Below are positions 1 to 10,889 of a stretch of 64,000 bases of DNA, piece after piece. Position 1 is the stretch's first letter; every line of letters starts with the position of its first letter. Position numbers and translations under genes: made by a program. Under the pieces are notes generated by a model. That model had not been told where the DNA came from and made no database searches. It saw nothing but the letters and a program-made list of their open reading frames with translations. Source of the DNA: Roseibium sp. TrichSKD4 (GTDB taxonomy: Bacteria; Pseudomonadota; Alphaproteobacteria; Rhizobiales; Stappiaceae); contig NZ_GL476304.1 in the NCBI RefSeq assembly GCF_000148725.1, forward strand, positions 62,001 to 126,000, written 5' to 3'.

Positions 1-381
1 GTGGATTTCGCAGAATTGCGTCAGGGATTTCTTCAATACCTTCCGGCAGGCGCGTTGGTCGGGCTTGTTCTGCTGATAGAGCTGCTGATGGGCGTTAGTG
101 CATGGATTTTGGCGCCAGGCCTGATTGGGCAAGGCTCTGAGCCAACACCGGCGCTGAATGAGGTCTCCAACATTGAGGCCATCGGTCAGGTGCTCTACAC
201 GAAATACATCTACTTCTTCCAGGTATCCGGCCTTGTACTTCTGGTCGCGATGATCGGCGCCATTGTGCTGACACTGCGCCACAAGCCGTATGCCAAACGT
301 CAGGACATTGCCACTCAGGTGGGCCGCCGCCGTGAGGACGCTGTTGAAGTCCGCAAGGTGGAAACCGGTAAAGGTATTTAA
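1..381 (+). CDS. nuoJ: NADH-quinone oxidoreductase subunit J, 3' part
   Basis: Membrane subunit J of respiratory complex I. Only the C-terminal ~126 residues are present; the gene starts before the window, and the GTG at base 1 is an internal Val codon rather than a start (NuoJ is usually about 200 residues). Two hydrophobic segments are visible, at about residues 15-40 and 70-92 of this fragment, followed by a charged, Arg/Lys-rich cytoplasmic tail. It is followed by nuoK, L, M and N in the usual order, which makes the assignment safe. Confidence 0.9.
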   Translation: MDFAELRQGFLQYLPAGALVGLVLLIELLMGVSAWILAPGLIGQGSEPTPALNEVSNIEAIGQVLYTKYIYFFQVSGLVLLVAMIGAIVLTLRHKPYAKRQDIATQVGRRREDAVEVRKVETGKGI

Positions 382-382
382 C

Positions 383-443
383 TGCGCGAGGTTTCGCGCA
401 ATCGCATGATCTGAAAATTCGCGTCACCCTCATGCGGATTTTC
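383..443 (+). repeat. Two tandem hairpins in the nuoJ-nuoK gap
   Basis: The first is a perfect 7-bp stem, TGCGCGA/TCGCGCA, at 383-389 and 394-400 with a 4-base loop. The second is a 10-bp stem with one G-U pair at 413-422 and 434-443 with an 11-base loop. Neither is followed by a T-tract, so they look like intergenic RNA structures or small palindromic repeats inside the operon rather than a terminator. Confidence 0.5.
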
Positions 444-480
444 GGTTTGGGGTAAGAGAAGGGGAGCACGCGAGGCACCC

Positions 481-789
481 ATGGAAATCGGTCTGTCGCA
501 CTATCTGTCGGTCGCAGCCATTTTGTTCACGATCGGGATCTTCGGGATCTTTTTGAACAGAAAGAACGTGATCGTCATTCTGATGTCGGTCGAGTTGTTG
601 CTTTTGGCCGTCAACATCAATTTTGTCGCTTTCTCGTCCTTCCTTGGGGACTTGATGGGGCAGATCTTCACCATGCTGGTTCTCACGGTTGCGGCGGCAG
701 AAGCTGCCATCGGCCTTGCCATCCTCGTGGTCTTCAACCGGAACCGCGGTTCCATTGCGGTTGAAGACGTCAATGTGATGAAGGGCTAG
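481..789 (+). CDS. nuoK: NADH-quinone oxidoreductase subunit K
   Basis: Small antiporter-like membrane subunit of complex I (102 residues, the normal NuoK length). Three transmembrane helices are visible at about residues 5-22, 28-50 and 60-84. They carry the conserved membrane glutamates: one in the [13 protein letters not shown] segment (around residue 38) and another in the [10 protein letters not shown] segment (around residue 72), both part of the proton path across the arm. The ATG is preceded by a purine-rich RBS (GAAGGGGAG). nuoL starts five bases after the stop. Confidence 0.96.
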   Translation: MEIGLSHYLSVAAILFTIGIFGIFLNRKNVIVILMSVELLLLAVNINFVAFSSFLGDLMGQIFTMLVLTVAAAEAAIGLAILVVFNRNRGSIAVEDVNVMKG

Positions 790-794
790 GAAAA

Positions 795-2810
795 ATGGAT
801 ACTCTTTATTCCTTGATCCTCTTCCTTCCGCTTGTGGGTTTTTTGTTCGCAGGGCTATTGGGCAGCAGGATGCCCGCAAAGTTCTCTGAATATGGTACGA
901 GCGGTCTGGTTATTCTTGCAGCTGTGCTGTCCTGGGTCGCCTTCTTTCAGGTGGGCTACGGAGATACCGCACTCTACCAAATCGAGTTGCTGTGCTGGGT
1001 CAGCGCAGGAACTTTGGATGTCACTTGGGGCATTCGCGTCGATACTCTGACAGTCGTGATGCTGGTAGTCGTGAACACGGTTTCTGCGCTGGTTCATGTT
1101 TACTCCATTGGCTACATGCACCATGATCCGCATCGTCCGCGGTTCTTTGCCTATCTGTCCCTCTTCACATTTGCCATGTTGTCGCTGGTCACCGCTGATA
1201 ACCTGTTTCAAATGTTCTTTGGCTGGGAAGGCGTGGGGCTTGCGTCTTATCTGTTGATTGGCTTCTGGTACAAAAAGCCGTCTGCAAATGCTGCCGCCAT
1301 GAAGGCATTTGTCGTCAACCGTGTCGGCGACTTCGGTTTCGCGCTTGGCATCTTTGGCGTCTTTTACCTCTTTGGCACCATTGAGTTTTCTCAGATTTTT
1401 GCCGAGGTGCCGGGTTTCGCCGCCTCAGAAGATCCTTCCGAAAAGCTGAACTTCCTTGGGTATCACCTCGACAATCATGCGGCTTTGACCGTTGTATGTC
1501 TGCTTCTGTTTACGGGGGCGATGGGCAAGTCGGCGCAATTCCTACTGCACACATGGTTGCCGGATGCGATGGAAGGCCCGACACCGGTATCCGCACTCAT
1601 TCACGCAGCAACCATGGTCACTGCGGGCGTCTTCATGGTCGCGCGGCTGTCGCCAATATTTGAATTCTCATCTACCGCATTGGCCGTTGTGACGTTCTTC
1701 GGGGCGACAACGGCATTTTTTGCAGCCACTGTGGGATTGGTCCAAAACGATATCAAGCGTGTGATTGCTTATTCGACCTGTTCGCAACTTGGGTACATGT
1801 TCGTTGCGCTCGGCGTCGGCGCTTACTCAATTGGTATCTTCCACCTCTTTACGCACGCCTTCTTCAAGGCGCTCTTGTTCCTGTGTGCCGGGTCGGTGAT
1901 CCATGCAGTGTCGGACGAGCAGGACATGCGGAAGATGGGCGGACTGCGCAAACATCTGCCAATTACCTATTGGACAATGATGATCGGCACGCTGGCACTC
2001 ACTGGTGTTGGTATTCCGCTGACCTACATTGGGTTTGCAGGGTTTATCTCCAAAGATGCGGTTATTGAGGCTGCGTTTGCTGCCGGTGGCGGAGAGCATG
2101 CCAACCCAATGGCCATGTATGGCTTCTGGATGACCGTCATCGCGGCGGGTCTGACGTCCTTCTACTCTTGGCGTTTGACCTTCATGACCTTCCACGGCAA
2201 GCCTCGGACACCGTCTGATGTCATGAAACATGTACACGAATCTCCGATGGTCATGGCCATTCCACTGTTGATCCTGACAGTTGGTGCTGTGCTTGCCGGG
2301 ATGGTGTTCAAGTCACCGTTTATTGGCGATGGCTACGATGCCTTCTGGAAGGGCGCGATCTTCCTTGGCGAGAACAATCACATCATGCACACGTTCCATG
2401 AAGTGCCGAATTGGGTGAAGCTTTCCCCATTTGTGATGATGGTTGGTGGCCTTGTCGTTGCCTACTGGTTCTACATCCGCTCGCCGGAAACACCAAAGAA
2501 GCTCGCGCAGGAGCATTCCGGCCTCTATCAGTTCCTCTTGAACAAGTGGTATTTCGATGAGCTGTATGACTTCCTGTTTGTTCGCCCGTCTCTATGGATC
2601 GGCAGACAGCTTTGGAAGAAGGGTGATGGTGCCGTGATAGATGGTCTTGGGCCAAACGGCATTGCCGCGCGTGTCCAGAACATTACCGGCTGGGTTGTGA
2701 AACTGCAAACTGGCTACCTCTATCACTATGCCTTTGCCATGCTGATCGGCGTTGCTCTCCTGATTACCTGGTCCATGTTCACCGGCGCTGGTACCGGAGG
2801 AGCCCACTGA
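795..2810 (+). CDS. nuoL: NADH-quinone oxidoreductase subunit L
   Basis: The distal antiporter-like subunit of complex I, 671 residues. The key glutamate of the proton channel is Glu145 in [10 protein letters not shown], equivalent to Glu144 of Escherichia coli. Lys245 and the signature [20 protein letters not shown] (about 252-271) mark the Proton_antipo_M core. The C-terminal part should hold the long lateral helix and a last transmembrane helix near residues 645-662. The stop codon overlaps the nuoM start by one base (TGATG), indicating translational coupling. Confidence 0.97.
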   Translation: MDTLYSLILFLPLVGFLFAGLLGSRMPAKFSEYGTSGLVILAAVLSWVAFFQVGYGDTALYQIELLCWVSAGTLDVTWGIRVDTLTVVMLVVVNTVSALVHVYSIGYMHHDPHRPRFFAYLSLFTFAMLSLVTADNLFQMFFGWEGVGLASYLLIGFWYKKPSANAAAMKAFVVNRVGDFGFALGIFGVFYLFGTIEFSQIFAEVPGFAASEDPSEKLNFLGYHLDNHAALTVVCLLLFTGAMGKSAQFLLHTWLPDAMEGPTPVSALIHAATMVTAGVFMVARLSPIFEFSSTALAVVTFFGATTAFFAATVGLVQNDIKRVIAYSTCSQLGYMFVALGVGAYSIGIFHLFTHAFFKALLFLCAGSVIHAVSDEQDMRKMGGLRKHLPITYWTMMIGTLALTGVGIPLTYIGFAGFISKDAVIEAAFAAGGGEHANPMAMYGFWMTVIAAGLTSFYSWRLTFMTFHGKPRTPSDVMKHVHESPMVMAIPLLILTVGAVLAGMVFKSPFIGDGYDAFWKGAIFLGENNHIMHTFHEVPNWVKLSPFVMMVGGLVVAYWFYIRSPETPKKLAQEHSGLYQFLLNKWYFDELYDFLFVRPSLWIGRQLWKKGDGAVIDGLGPNGIAARVQNITGWVVKLQTGYLYHYAFAMLIGVALLITWSMFTGAGTGGAH

Positions 2811-4330
2811 TGTTGGATTTCCCAATCCTTTCAATTGTCACCTTCCTGCCGCTGCTGGGTGTCGTGTTCCTGATGATCGTGCCCGGCAATGATGACGGGG
2901 CGAAGGGAGCCATGCGCATGGTTGCGCTGGTAACAACCTTGTTCACCTTCGCAACGTCCTTGGCGATCTGGTACTTTTTTGACTACACGAACCCGGGCTT
3001 CCAGTTCGTAGAAAGCCGAGAATGGCTTGGGGGCAACATCAACTACAAGATGGGTGTCGACGGGATATCGGTTCTGTTTGTCATTCTGACAACCTTCCTG
3101 ATGCCGTTCTGCATTCTGGCTTCGTGGGAGAGCGTTCAAAAGCGTGTGCGCGAGTACATGATCGCGTTCCTCATTCTGGAAACGCTGATGATCGGCGTAT
3201 TTTGTGCGCTTGATCTGGTGCTCTTCTACATCTTCTTTGAGGCTGGCTTGATCCCGATGTTCTTGATCATCGGGGTGTGGGGTGGCGCACGCCGCGTTTA
3301 TGCGTCCTACAAGTTTTTCCTCTACACGCTGCTTGGTTCAGTCCTGATGCTGATCGCGATCATGGCGATGTATTGGGAAGTTGGAACGACAGACATTCCG
3401 GCGTTGATGGATCATTCGTTCCCGGGTGGAATGCAAACTTGGCTCTGGTTGGCGTTCTTTGCCTCCTTCGCAGTAAAGATGCCGATGTGGCCGGTGCACA
3501 CCTGGTTGCCGGATGCCCACGTTGAAGCGCCGACTGCAGGTTCTGTCATTCTGGCTGGCATCCTGCTGAAACTCGGCGGTTATGGGTTCTTGCGGTTCTC
3601 GCTGCCGATGTTCCCGCTGGCGTCCGACATGTTTGCCCCGTTGGTCTTCACTCTTTCAGTCATTGCAATTGTCTACACTTCGCTGGTCGCTCTGGCTCAG
3701 GAAGACATCAAGAAACTGATTGCGTATTCGTCTGTCGCACACATGGGCTATGTGACGATGGGCATATTCACCATGACTCCGCAGGGCATTCAGGGCGGTG
3801 TGTTCCAAATGCTGTCGCACGGCATTGTCTCCGGCGCGCTCTTTCTCTGTGTTGGCGTGATCTATGATCGGATGCACACGCGCGAGATTTCGGCCTATGG
3901 CGGCCTCGTCAACCGGATGCCGAAATACGCGGTGGCGTTCCTCATATTCACAATGGCGAATGTCGGCTTGCCCGGAACCAGCGGGTTTGTCGGTGAAATC
4001 CTCACATTGATGGGTGCATTCCAGGTCAACACCTGGGTGGCAGTGATTGCGACTTCCGGCGTGATTTTGTCAGCTGCTTATGCCCTCTATCTCTATCGCC
4101 GCGTTGTCTTCGGTGAACTCAACAAGGAAAGCCTGAAGTCGATCCTCGATCTGGATTTTCGCGAAAAGGCCATCCTGTTGCCGCTGATCATCCTGACGAT
4201 CTTCTTCGGTGTTTATCCGATGGCGATCCTGGATGTGACCCAAGGGTCCGTCGACAACCTGATCAATCACTATACCGCAGCCCTAGAGGCCGCTGGCTCA
4301 GTCCAGCAGGCCGCATCCGGCGCGCACTAA
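2810..4330 (+). CDS. nuoM: NADH-quinone oxidoreductase subunit M
   Basis: Antiporter-like membrane subunit of complex I, 506 residues. Glu144 in FFEAGLIPM and Lys223 in FAVKMPMWP are the conserved channel residues; [13 protein letters not shown] follows at about 230-242, in the form typical of NuoM rather than NuoL. About 14 hydrophobic segments run through the protein. It is coupled to nuoL by a one-base overlap, and nuoN follows after 18 bases. Confidence 0.97.
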   Translation: MLDFPILSIVTFLPLLGVVFLMIVPGNDDGAKGAMRMVALVTTLFTFATSLAIWYFFDYTNPGFQFVESREWLGGNINYKMGVDGISVLFVILTTFLMPFCILASWESVQKRVREYMIAFLILETLMIGVFCALDLVLFYIFFEAGLIPMFLIIGVWGGARRVYASYKFFLYTLLGSVLMLIAIMAMYWEVGTTDIPALMDHSFPGGMQTWLWLAFFASFAVKMPMWPVHTWLPDAHVEAPTAGSVILAGILLKLGGYGFLRFSLPMFPLASDMFAPLVFTLSVIAIVYTSLVALAQEDIKKLIAYSSVAHMGYVTMGIFTMTPQGIQGGVFQMLSHGIVSGALFLCVGVIYDRMHTREISAYGGLVNRMPKYAVAFLIFTMANVGLPGTSGFVGEILTLMGAFQVNTWVAVIATSGVILSAAYALYLYRRVVFGELNKESLKSILDLDFREKAILLPLIILTIFFGVYPMAILDVTQGSVDNLINHYTAALEAAGSVQQAASGAH

Positions 4331-4348
4331 CGGTTTGAGGCAAGACAT

Positions 4349-5788
4349 ATGTCTGATTTGACGCAAATGCCCGATCTCATGCCGGTGATGCCGGAGATTA
4401 TTCTGGCCGTCGGCGCGATGGTTCTATTGATGATCGGTGTTTTTGGGGGGAAGGGAATTTCCCACCAGATATTTGGCGGGGCCATGGGCCTAATCGCAGC
4501 CACCGGGTTGGTGATGTTGTTCATACCGACACTGGGAACCACATTTGGTGGATCGTTTGTTTCTGATGAATACAGCTACTTCCTGAAGCTGCTGGTTCTC
4601 ATTGGCTCATTCTTCGCCATTGCCATGTCCTGGGCCTACGCAAAGACCCAAAGTTTTGACAAGTTTGAGTATCCAGTGCTGATCGTTCTGGCGACACTCG
4701 GCATGATGCTGATGCTGTCAGCCAACGACATGATTGCCCTTTATCTGGGCCTTGAGCTACAGAGTCTGGCGCTCTATGTGGTCGCAGCGATCAACCGGGA
4801 CAGCATCCGCTCAACGGAAGCGGGGCTGAAATACTTCGTTCTGGGCGCTCTGTCTTCCGGCATGCTGCTCTATGGCATGTCGCTGGTCTACGGTTTCTCC
4901 GGCCAAATCGGCTTTGCAGAAATTTCCGAGGTCTTGGCGGAAAATGGTGCTTCTCTTGGTGTCATCATCGGTTTGGTGTTCATTCTTGCCGGTCTCGTCT
5001 TCAAGATTTCTGCCGTACCGTTCCACATGTGGACGCCTGATGTTTACGAAGGGGCACCAACGCCGGTTACCGCCTTTTTTGCGGCCGCACCGAAAGTTGC
5101 CGCCATGGGCCTTCTGGTACGTGTCGTCATCGATGCATTCCAGCCGGTGACACACGACTGGCAGCAGGTCATTGTGTTCGTTTCCATCGCGTCCATGGCT
5201 CTCGGGGCTTTTGCCGCGATTGGCCAGACCAACATCAAGCGTCTGATGGCATATTCCTCCATCGGCCATATGGGCTATGCGTTGGTTGGTCTGTCTGCTG
5301 GTACGCAGGCAGGTGTCGAAGGTGTTATCTTCTATATGACTGCCTATCTGGGCATGACGCTTGGCGTGTTTGCCTGCATCTTGTCCATGCGCCGCAAGGA
5401 TACGATGGTTGAGGAGATCAATGAGCTTTCCGGGCTTTCCAAGACCAATCTGCCGATGGCGATCATTCTTGCCATGTTGCTGTGGTCACTGGCAGGCATC
5501 CCGCCGTTTGTCGGATTCTTCGGCAAGTGGTTCGTGTTCTCCGCAGCGGTTGAAGCGGGTCTATATCCACTGGCGATCATTGGCGTTCTGGCGTCTGTCG
5601 TTGGCTGTTTCTATTACCTCCGGATCATCAAGGTGATGTTCTTTGATGATGCGGTTGAAGGTTTTGATCCCATGCCGGTTGAACTGCGGTTCATCCTTGG
5701 TTTGTCTGGCCTGTTCATCGTTGCGTTTGCTCTGGTTCCCGGACCAATCGTCACCGCGGCGCAGGCTGCAGCAGGGGCACTCTTCTGA
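4349..5788 (+). CDS. nuoN: NADH-quinone oxidoreductase subunit N
   Basis: Third antiporter-like subunit, 479 residues. Glu136 in [12 protein letters not shown] is the conserved transmembrane glutamate, and the [19 protein letters not shown] block near residues 225-243 is the NuoN version of the antiporter signature. This is the last complex I gene of the operon; the stop is only eight bases before the birA start, so birA and probably rnj are read through from nuo. Confidence 0.97.
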   Translation: MSDLTQMPDLMPVMPEIILAVGAMVLLMIGVFGGKGISHQIFGGAMGLIAATGLVMLFIPTLGTTFGGSFVSDEYSYFLKLLVLIGSFFAIAMSWAYAKTQSFDKFEYPVLIVLATLGMMLMLSANDMIALYLGLELQSLALYVVAAINRDSIRSTEAGLKYFVLGALSSGMLLYGMSLVYGFSGQIGFAEISEVLAENGASLGVIIGLVFILAGLVFKISAVPFHMWTPDVYEGAPTPVTAFFAAAPKVAAMGLLVRVVIDAFQPVTHDWQQVIVFVSIASMALGAFAAIGQTNIKRLMAYSSIGHMGYALVGLSAGTQAGVEGVIFYMTAYLGMTLGVFACILSMRRKDTMVEEINELSGLSKTNLPMAIILAMLLWSLAGIPPFVGFFGKWFVFSAAVEAGLYPLAIIGVLASVVGCFYYLRIIKVMFFDDAVEGFDPMPVELRFILGLSGLFIVAFALVPGPIVTAAQAAAGALF

Positions 5789-5796
5789 TCAAACCA

Positions 5797-6573
5797 ATGA
5801 CAGAGACTGAAGATCAGAACCCGGCGCCCGGTGCGCCGGGTTTCCGCGTTGAGCGGCACGGCGCTGTTCCCTCTACAAACACGCTGGCTTTTGAGCGTGC
5901 GCGGGCAGGGGATCTTGGCCATATCTGGATGACCGCTACAGAACAAACCGCGGGTCGTGGGCGACGGGGACGACATTGGGCATCAAACCAAGGCAATCTG
6001 TTTGCCAGTCTTCTTTTGATCAACCCGGCTCCGACCAATCGTTTGCCTGAGCTTCCAATGGTTGCGGCAGTCGCGCTGTCCAAAGCAATTGATTTGGCGA
6101 CGGGCGGCTATCACCTCGCAAAGTTGAAGTGGCCAAATGATTTGCTTGTAAGCGGAGCCAAGCTTTCCGGCATATTGCTGGAAGCAGAAACGCTTGTAGA
6201 CAATCGAACAGCTGTTGTCTTGGGGTTTGGTGTAAACTGTGTCACCCACCCTCATGATGCGCTTTATCCCTGCACGGATCTTGCCGCACTAGGCTACCGG
6301 GTGAGTGCCGAGGACCTCTTTCACCATCTGGCCAGCAGCCTGGCAGATGAATTGGCTACATGGAACTCATCGAACGGCTTTTCACAAATCCGATCAGGCT
6401 GGTTGGAGCGCGCCGCGCATTTGCGCCAACAAGTGACTGTTCGCAATGGTGACGAGGCCGTGACCGGTCAATTTCACAATCTTGATGATCGGGGCCATTT
6501 GGTTTTGAAACTGGACAATGGCTCTTTGAAGACAATATTCGCCGGAGATGTTTTTCTGCCCGAGCAAGGGTAA
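5797..6573 (+). CDS. birA: Biotin--[acetyl-CoA-carboxylase] ligase
   Basis: Attaches biotin to the carrier protein of biotin enzymes through biotinyl-5'-AMP. The adenylate-binding loop GRGRRGRHW lies at residues 53-61, and the catalytic KWPNDLLV block begins at 111, with a second conserved Lys at 122 in GAKLSGILLE. At 258 residues it lacks the N-terminal helix-turn-helix of the E. coli protein, so it is a pure ligase and should not repress bio genes. A C-terminal SH3-like domain (about 205-255) is present. Placement between nuoN and rnj is common in alphaproteobacteria. Confidence 0.93.
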   Translation: MTETEDQNPAPGAPGFRVERHGAVPSTNTLAFERARAGDLGHIWMTATEQTAGRGRRGRHWASNQGNLFASLLLINPAPTNRLPELPMVAAVALSKAIDLATGGYHLAKLKWPNDLLVSGAKLSGILLEAETLVDNRTAVVLGFGVNCVTHPHDALYPCTDLAALGYRVSAEDLFHHLASSLADELATWNSSNGFSQIRSGWLERAAHLRQQVTVRNGDEAVTGQFHNLDDRGHLVLKLDNGSLKTIFAGDVFLPEQG

Positions 6574-6608
6574 CCTTCGGTGCACAACGTGATTTGGAGC
6601 ACTATTAA

Positions 6609-8285
6609 ATGGCGCAAGCCAAAAACAAAAATGAAATCGTTTTTCTGCCGCTTGGTGGCGTAGGCGAAATTGGCATGAACCTCGGCCTCTACGGTGTGGG
6701 GCCGGAAGGCGACCGTTCCTGGTTGATCGTCGATTGCGGCGTAAGTTTCGCAGGGCCGGATCTTCCTGGCATTGATGTGGTTCTGCCGGACATTCGGTTT
6801 CTGGAAGAAGAAGTCGACAATATCGTTGGCATGGTCATCACACACGCGCACGAAGACCACTATGGCGGCATTGTCCATCTGTGGCCGCAGTTGCGTGTAC
6901 CGATGTACATGACCCCCTTTACCGCTGGCTTGCTGGAATCCAAACGCGAAATGGATTCCAACGAAGACTCGTTTCCAATAACGGTCGTCCGGCAGGGGGA
7001 TCGGATCGATATTGGCCCGTTCGATGTTGAATTCATTGCGATGGCTCATTCCATTCCCGAGCCCTGTGCTTTGGCCATTCGGACCAGCTCTGGCATGGTG
7101 CTGCACACCGGGGACTGGAAAGTCGATCACACGCCGGGAATTGGCCTGCCCATCGACATGAAACGGCTGGAAGAACTCGGCAAAGAAGGTGTGACTGCCC
7201 TAGTCTGTGACAGCACAAATGCCATTAGGGAGGGGGTGAGCCCGTCAGAGGCGGATGTTGCAGTCGAACTTAAAAAGGTCATTTCCGGTGCAAAGCATCG
7301 GGTCGCCGTCACGACGTTCGCGTCCAACGTTGCCCGCATTCGGGCGATTGCAGAAGCGACACAGGCAGCTGACCGTGACCTGGTAGTCGTTGGTCGGTCT
7401 ATGCACCGCGCCATCGATGTAGCCGGGGAACTCGGATATCTGGATGGGTTGAAGCCCTTCCACGATGAAGAGGCCTTTGGCTACCTACCGAGAGAGAAAG
7501 TCGTTCTTCTTTGTACAGGGTCGCAAGGCGAAGCACGCGCTGCCATGGCTCGAATTGCAGCTGGAGATCACAGAAACATCGCATTTTCCAAGGGCGATAT
7601 GGTCATTTTCTCATCCCGTACGATCCCCGGGAATGAGAAAGCGGTTATCGACGTGATGAACAATCTGGCTGAAGACGACATCCAGATCATGACAGACCGT
7701 GACGCACTGGTTCACGTTTCCGGTCACCCTCGGCGCGGCGAGCTGGAGCAGCTCTACAAGCTAGTTAAACCGAAGGTCGTCGTGCCGGTTCATGGCGAGC
7801 CCATGCATCTGGCCGCGCACGCGGACTTTGCAAAATCGATGGGTGTTCGGGAAGTCATGCGCGCCAGAAACGGCGATATTGTCCGTTTGAACGAAGGGGC
7901 GGCCGGTATCATCGACGAGGCGCCGTTCGGGATTTGGGTCAAGGACGGGCATATTCTGGATGACCCGGAGGTCACAGGCGTCAAGGAGCGCCGCAAGCTG
8001 TCTTTCGCTGGCGCCGCTGTCGTTTCTCTGGTGGTCAACCGGTCAGGTGAATTGCTGGATGATCCGCATGTGACCTTGATGGGTATCCCGGAAGAGGATG
8101 AAGAGGGCGATCCGATCGAGGATATTGTTGCCAAGGAAGTCATTGGAGCGGTGACGAGTGTTCCGAAGGCGCGCCGTAAGGACAAGGACCTGATTGGTGA
8201 AGCTGCTCGCCGGGCCGCGCGCTCGGCCATCCTTGAGGTATGGGGCAAAAAGACGCTTTGCAAAGTTGTCGTTTCCCAAGTGTAA
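6609..8285 (+). CDS. rnj: Ribonuclease J
   Basis: Zinc-dependent endo- and 5'-3' exoribonuclease of the metallo-beta-lactamase/beta-CASP family, involved in mRNA turnover and rRNA 5' maturation. The metal site THAHEDHYGG is at residues 78-87 (His79, His81, Asp83, His84). The second half of the site includes HTGDWKVD (about 164-171), and the beta-CASP region has the SGHPRRGELEQLYKLVKP and VVPVHGEP blocks near 364-398. Length 558 matches the alphaproteobacterial form. Start ATG at 6609, 35 bases after birA. Confidence 0.93.
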   Translation: MAQAKNKNEIVFLPLGGVGEIGMNLGLYGVGPEGDRSWLIVDCGVSFAGPDLPGIDVVLPDIRFLEEEVDNIVGMVITHAHEDHYGGIVHLWPQLRVPMYMTPFTAGLLESKREMDSNEDSFPITVVRQGDRIDIGPFDVEFIAMAHSIPEPCALAIRTSSGMVLHTGDWKVDHTPGIGLPIDMKRLEELGKEGVTALVCDSTNAIREGVSPSEADVAVELKKVISGAKHRVAVTTFASNVARIRAIAEATQAADRDLVVVGRSMHRAIDVAGELGYLDGLKPFHDEEAFGYLPREKVVLLCTGSQGEARAAMARIAAGDHRNIAFSKGDMVIFSSRTIPGNEKAVIDVMNNLAEDDIQIMTDRDALVHVSGHPRRGELEQLYKLVKPKVVVPVHGEPMHLAAHADFAKSMGVREVMRARNGDIVRLNEGAAGIIDEAPFGIWVKDGHILDDPEVTGVKERRKLSFAGAAVVSLVVNRSGELLDDPHVTLMGIPEEDEEGDPIEDIVAKEVIGAVTSVPKARRKDKDLIGEAARRAARSAILEVWGKKTLCKVVVSQV

Positions 8286-8314
8286 CAGACCCGGGAAATG
8301 GATTTAGGGAGAGT

Positions 8315-8722
8315 ATGATGATTGGCCGCTTGAACCACGTCGCGATTGCTGTGTCGAATATTGAGGTAGCCACAGCTGTTTACAGGGACACCCTTGGCGC
8401 AGAGGTGTCCGAGAAGGTCGCGCAGCCAGACCATGGGGTCAGCACCGTGTTTATCAATCTGCCAAATACGAAAATTGAGCTTCTTGAGCCGCTTGGCGAA
8501 AACTCTCCCATCGCCAAGTTCCTTGAAAAAAATGCGTCTGGTGGCATTCACCACGTTTGTTACGAAGTGGATGACATCAAGGCGGCGCGAGATAAACTGG
8601 TGGAAGCAGGTGCCCGGGTCCTGGGTGATGGAGAGCCAAAAATCGGTGCCCATGGCAAGCCGGTGCTGTTCCTTCACCCCAAGGACTTTTGCGGCACCCT
8701 GACCGAATTGGAAGAAGCATAA
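8315..8722 (+). CDS. mce: Methylmalonyl-CoA epimerase
   Basis: Interconverts (R)- and (S)-methylmalonyl-CoA in propionate and branched-chain catabolism. It is a glyoxalase/VOC-fold protein: the first metal ligand is the His of RLNHVAIAV, with further ligands expected in GGIHHVCYEV and the C-terminal GTLTELEEA glutamate. The open frame extends upstream to 8240, but the AGGGAG at 8306-8311 places the start at ATG 8315 (or 8318), giving 134-135 residues, the family length. It is followed after three bases by the DUF1467 gene, the usual alphaproteobacterial pairing. Confidence 0.92.
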   Translation: MMIGRLNHVAIAVSNIEVATAVYRDTLGAEVSEKVAQPDHGVSTVFINLPNTKIELLEPLGENSPIAKFLEKNASGGIHHVCYEVDDIKAARDKLVEAGARVLGDGEPKIGAHGKPVLFLHPKDFCGTLTELEEA

Positions 8723-8725
8723 GAC

Positions 8726-8989
8726 ATGTCGTTGTTTTTCGGATTCGCGGTCTATTTCATGATCTGGTGGATCGGCCTTTTTGCCGTCCTGCCATTTGGG
8801 ATCAAACGCAGTCAGGAAGAAGCTGGAGACGTTGTACCCGGATCCGAGCCGGGCGCACCTGAGTCCGTCAATTTCAAAAAAGTGTTGGTGATCAATACGA
8901 TTTTGGCGACGGTTCTTTTCGCGACCTACTATTGGCTCCGGCAATCCGGCTTCTCTCTAACCGAGTTGCCGTTTCCAGGGCCGCGATAG
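8726..8989 (+). CDS. DUF1467 family small membrane protein
   Basis: An 87-residue protein with two transmembrane segments (about 2-24 and 50-69) and a short charged loop with an acidic, Pro/Gly-rich stretch between them. It matches the DUF1467 pattern (WWIGLFAVLPFGIKRS near the start) as I recall it. This family typically sits directly downstream of mce, as here. No biochemical function is established; a role at the inner membrane is all that can be said. Confidence 0.85.
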   Translation: MSLFFGFAVYFMIWWIGLFAVLPFGIKRSQEEAGDVVPGSEPGAPESVNFKKVLVINTILATVLFATYYWLRQSGFSLTELPFPGPR

Positions 8990-9037
8990 ACGCGTGTATG
9001 ACTTGTAGTTAGCGCGCGTTTTGCGTGCAAAATAAAG

Positions 9038-9065
9038 AAAAGGCAGAGCCAAGCTCTGCCTTTTT
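9038..9065 (+). terminator. Rho-independent terminator after mce-DUF1467
   Basis: A stem of about 12 bp, AAAAGGCAGAGC / GCTCTGCCTTTT, with a CAA loop and a run of five T. It closes the nuo-birA-rnj-mce transcription unit. Confidence 0.9.
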
Positions 9066-9496
9066 GAAGTTCCGCGTCTAATTATCCCCAATCTCCAAGT
9101 GCTTGTGAGCATTCTCGAAGAGGCAGCAGACTCAAAGTTGCGCCTAGGGGACGTTCCTCCCAAGACTCAGACCGCGATGTCTGTCAGGACAAATACATAA
9201 GTTTTCGTCCTTGTTATTATGGTGGTGAACCTAGCGGAACGAAATGTGTTTGTCACCTATTTGTGCATGAGCGCCGCATTTTTTTGCAGTTTCGACATTT
9301 TGGTGAATTTTCACGAGGGTGGATCGAGGTTGCAGGCCGCTGCGTACAAGCCCTCTAACCACTGCCGGGAAGGCGAAAATCCCCAGATACAAGGCGCATT
9401 TTCTGGCCATTGTGCTGGAAAGGCTTGTAATTGAACCGTTCCTGCGTTTTCACTGCCCAACAAAAGGGTGCCGCCCGATCATGCGAGAGAACTCCG
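9066..9496. other. Intergenic region before proS, nothing recognised
   Basis: About 430 bases between the terminator and proS. One 71-codon open frame (9219-9434) has no ribosome-binding site and an unremarkable sequence, so I do not call it. A short stretch around 9345-9375 looks slightly tRNA-like on the minus strand but lacks a T-loop. The proS promoter is presumably here; I could not place it with confidence. Confidence 0.4.
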
Positions 9497-10828
9497 ATGC
9501 GTTTGTCCAAGTATTTTCTGCCGATCCTGAAGGAAACTCCGAAAGAGGCAGAGATCGTCTCCCATCGCCTCATGCTGCGTGCAGGCATGATCCGTCAGCA
9601 ATCTGCGGGGATTTATTCCTGGTTGCCAATGGGACATAGGGTGCTGCGCAAGATCGAACGGATTGTCGAGGAAGAGCAGAATCGGGCAGGAGCTGTTCAG
9701 CTGCTGATGCCCACAATCCAGTCTGCCGAGCTGTGGCGTGAAAGCGGGCGGTATGATGCCTATGGCAAGGAAATGCTGCGCATCACCGATCGTCATGAAC
9801 GGGACATTCTGTTCGGGCCAACCAATGAAGAGATGATCACGGACATCTTCCGCGGCTATGTGCGGTCCTACAAGGATCTCCCGCTCAACCTCTATCATAT
9901 TCAGTGGAAGTTCCGCGACGAGGTGCGTCCTCGCTTTGGCGTCATGCGTGGGCGCGAGTTTCTAATGAAGGATGCCTATTCCTTTGACCTTGATAAGGAA
10001 AGTGCAGTCGAATCCTATAACCGGATGTTTGTAGCCTACCTGCGGACCTACAAGCGTATGGGGCTGACGGCTATCCCGATGAAGGCTGAAACCGGCCCGA
10101 TTGGCGGCGATCTGAGCCACGAGTTCATCGTGCTTGCCGACACTGGCGAAAGTGAAGTCTATTGTCACGCTGACTACCTGACAAAACAAACGCCAGGTGA
10201 AGATGTCAATTTTGATGGCGATCTGAACCCGATCGTCAATGATTGGACATCCCATTACGCGGCCACTGAAGATGTTGTCGATAAAGCGGCGTTTGAGGCA
10301 AAGGTGCCGGAAGACAAGCGGATCGTAGCCCGTGGTATCGAGGTTGGTCAGACATTCTATTTCGGAACGAAATACTCTGAACCAATGGGTGCAAAGGTAG
10401 CCGGATCAGACGGCAAGGAAGTGCCTGTCCATATGGGATCTTATGGTGTCGGCGTTTCTCGTCTTTTGGGCGCGCTCATTGAGGCCAGCCATGATGATGC
10501 TGGAATCATTTGGCACAAGTCTGTAGCGCCGTTCCACGTTGGTCTGATCAACCTGAAACCGGGCGATGAGACGACAGATGCTGCGTGCGAAGACCTTTAT
10601 GCCAAATTCGAGGCCGCTGGTGTTGAAGTTCTTTACGACGACACCGACAACCGGGCAGGGGCCAAATTCGCCAGCATGGATTTGATTGGCTTGCCGTATC
10701 AGGTTGTGGCCGGCCCGCGTGGTCTCAAGGACGGTGTGTTGGAAGTCAAGAACCGCGCAACTGGCGAGAAAGAAATGCTGACGCCTGAGGCAACCTTGAA
10801 CAAGTTGGTTGCGGCGTTGACCTCTTGA
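9497..10828 (+). CDS. proS: Prolyl-tRNA synthetase
   Basis: Charges tRNA-Pro with proline; a class II synthetase. The conventional N-terminus [18 protein letters not shown] begins at 9497, although the frame is open further upstream. Class II motifs are visible: [13 protein letters not shown] around 111-123, the motif 2 region [20 protein letters not shown] near 136-155, and the motif 3 region [14 protein letters not shown] near 314-327. At 443 residues it is the short alphaproteobacterial type without the large editing (INS) domain between motifs 2 and 3, so Ala-tRNA-Pro editing would need a separate protein. Confidence 0.95.
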   Translation: MRLSKYFLPILKETPKEAEIVSHRLMLRAGMIRQQSAGIYSWLPMGHRVLRKIERIVEEEQNRAGAVQLLMPTIQSAELWRESGRYDAYGKEMLRITDRHERDILFGPTNEEMITDIFRGYVRSYKDLPLNLYHIQWKFRDEVRPRFGVMRGREFLMKDAYSFDLDKESAVESYNRMFVAYLRTYKRMGLTAIPMKAETGPIGGDLSHEFIVLADTGESEVYCHADYLTKQTPGEDVNFDGDLNPIVNDWTSHYAATEDVVDKAAFEAKVPEDKRIVARGIEVGQTFYFGTKYSEPMGAKVAGSDGKEVPVHMGSYGVGVSRLLGALIEASHDDAGIIWHKSVAPFHVGLINLKPGDETTDAACEDLYAKFEAAGVEVLYDDTDNRAGAKFASMDLIGLPYQVVAGPRGLKDGVLEVKNRATGEKEMLTPEATLNKLVAALTS

Positions 10829-10889
10829 TCAGGGTCTCCGATCCTTCACAAAAGGGAATCGGTGACAGCCTGAGCGTTTAGGATTGAGA

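Noticed and set aside
7790-8944. 384-codon minus-strand open frame across rnj, mce and the DUF1467 gene
   Set aside because: It is antisense to three well-supported genes, has a low-complexity, Ser/Arg/Thr-rich composition and no recognisable family.
9345-9380. tRNA-like stretch (minus strand contains GTGGTTAGAG)
   Set aside because: Resembles a D-arm only; no T-arm GGTTCGAATCC, no matching acceptor stem.
9219-9434. 71-codon open frame before proS
   Set aside because: No ribosome-binding site, unremarkable composition, and it overlaps the probable proS promoter region.
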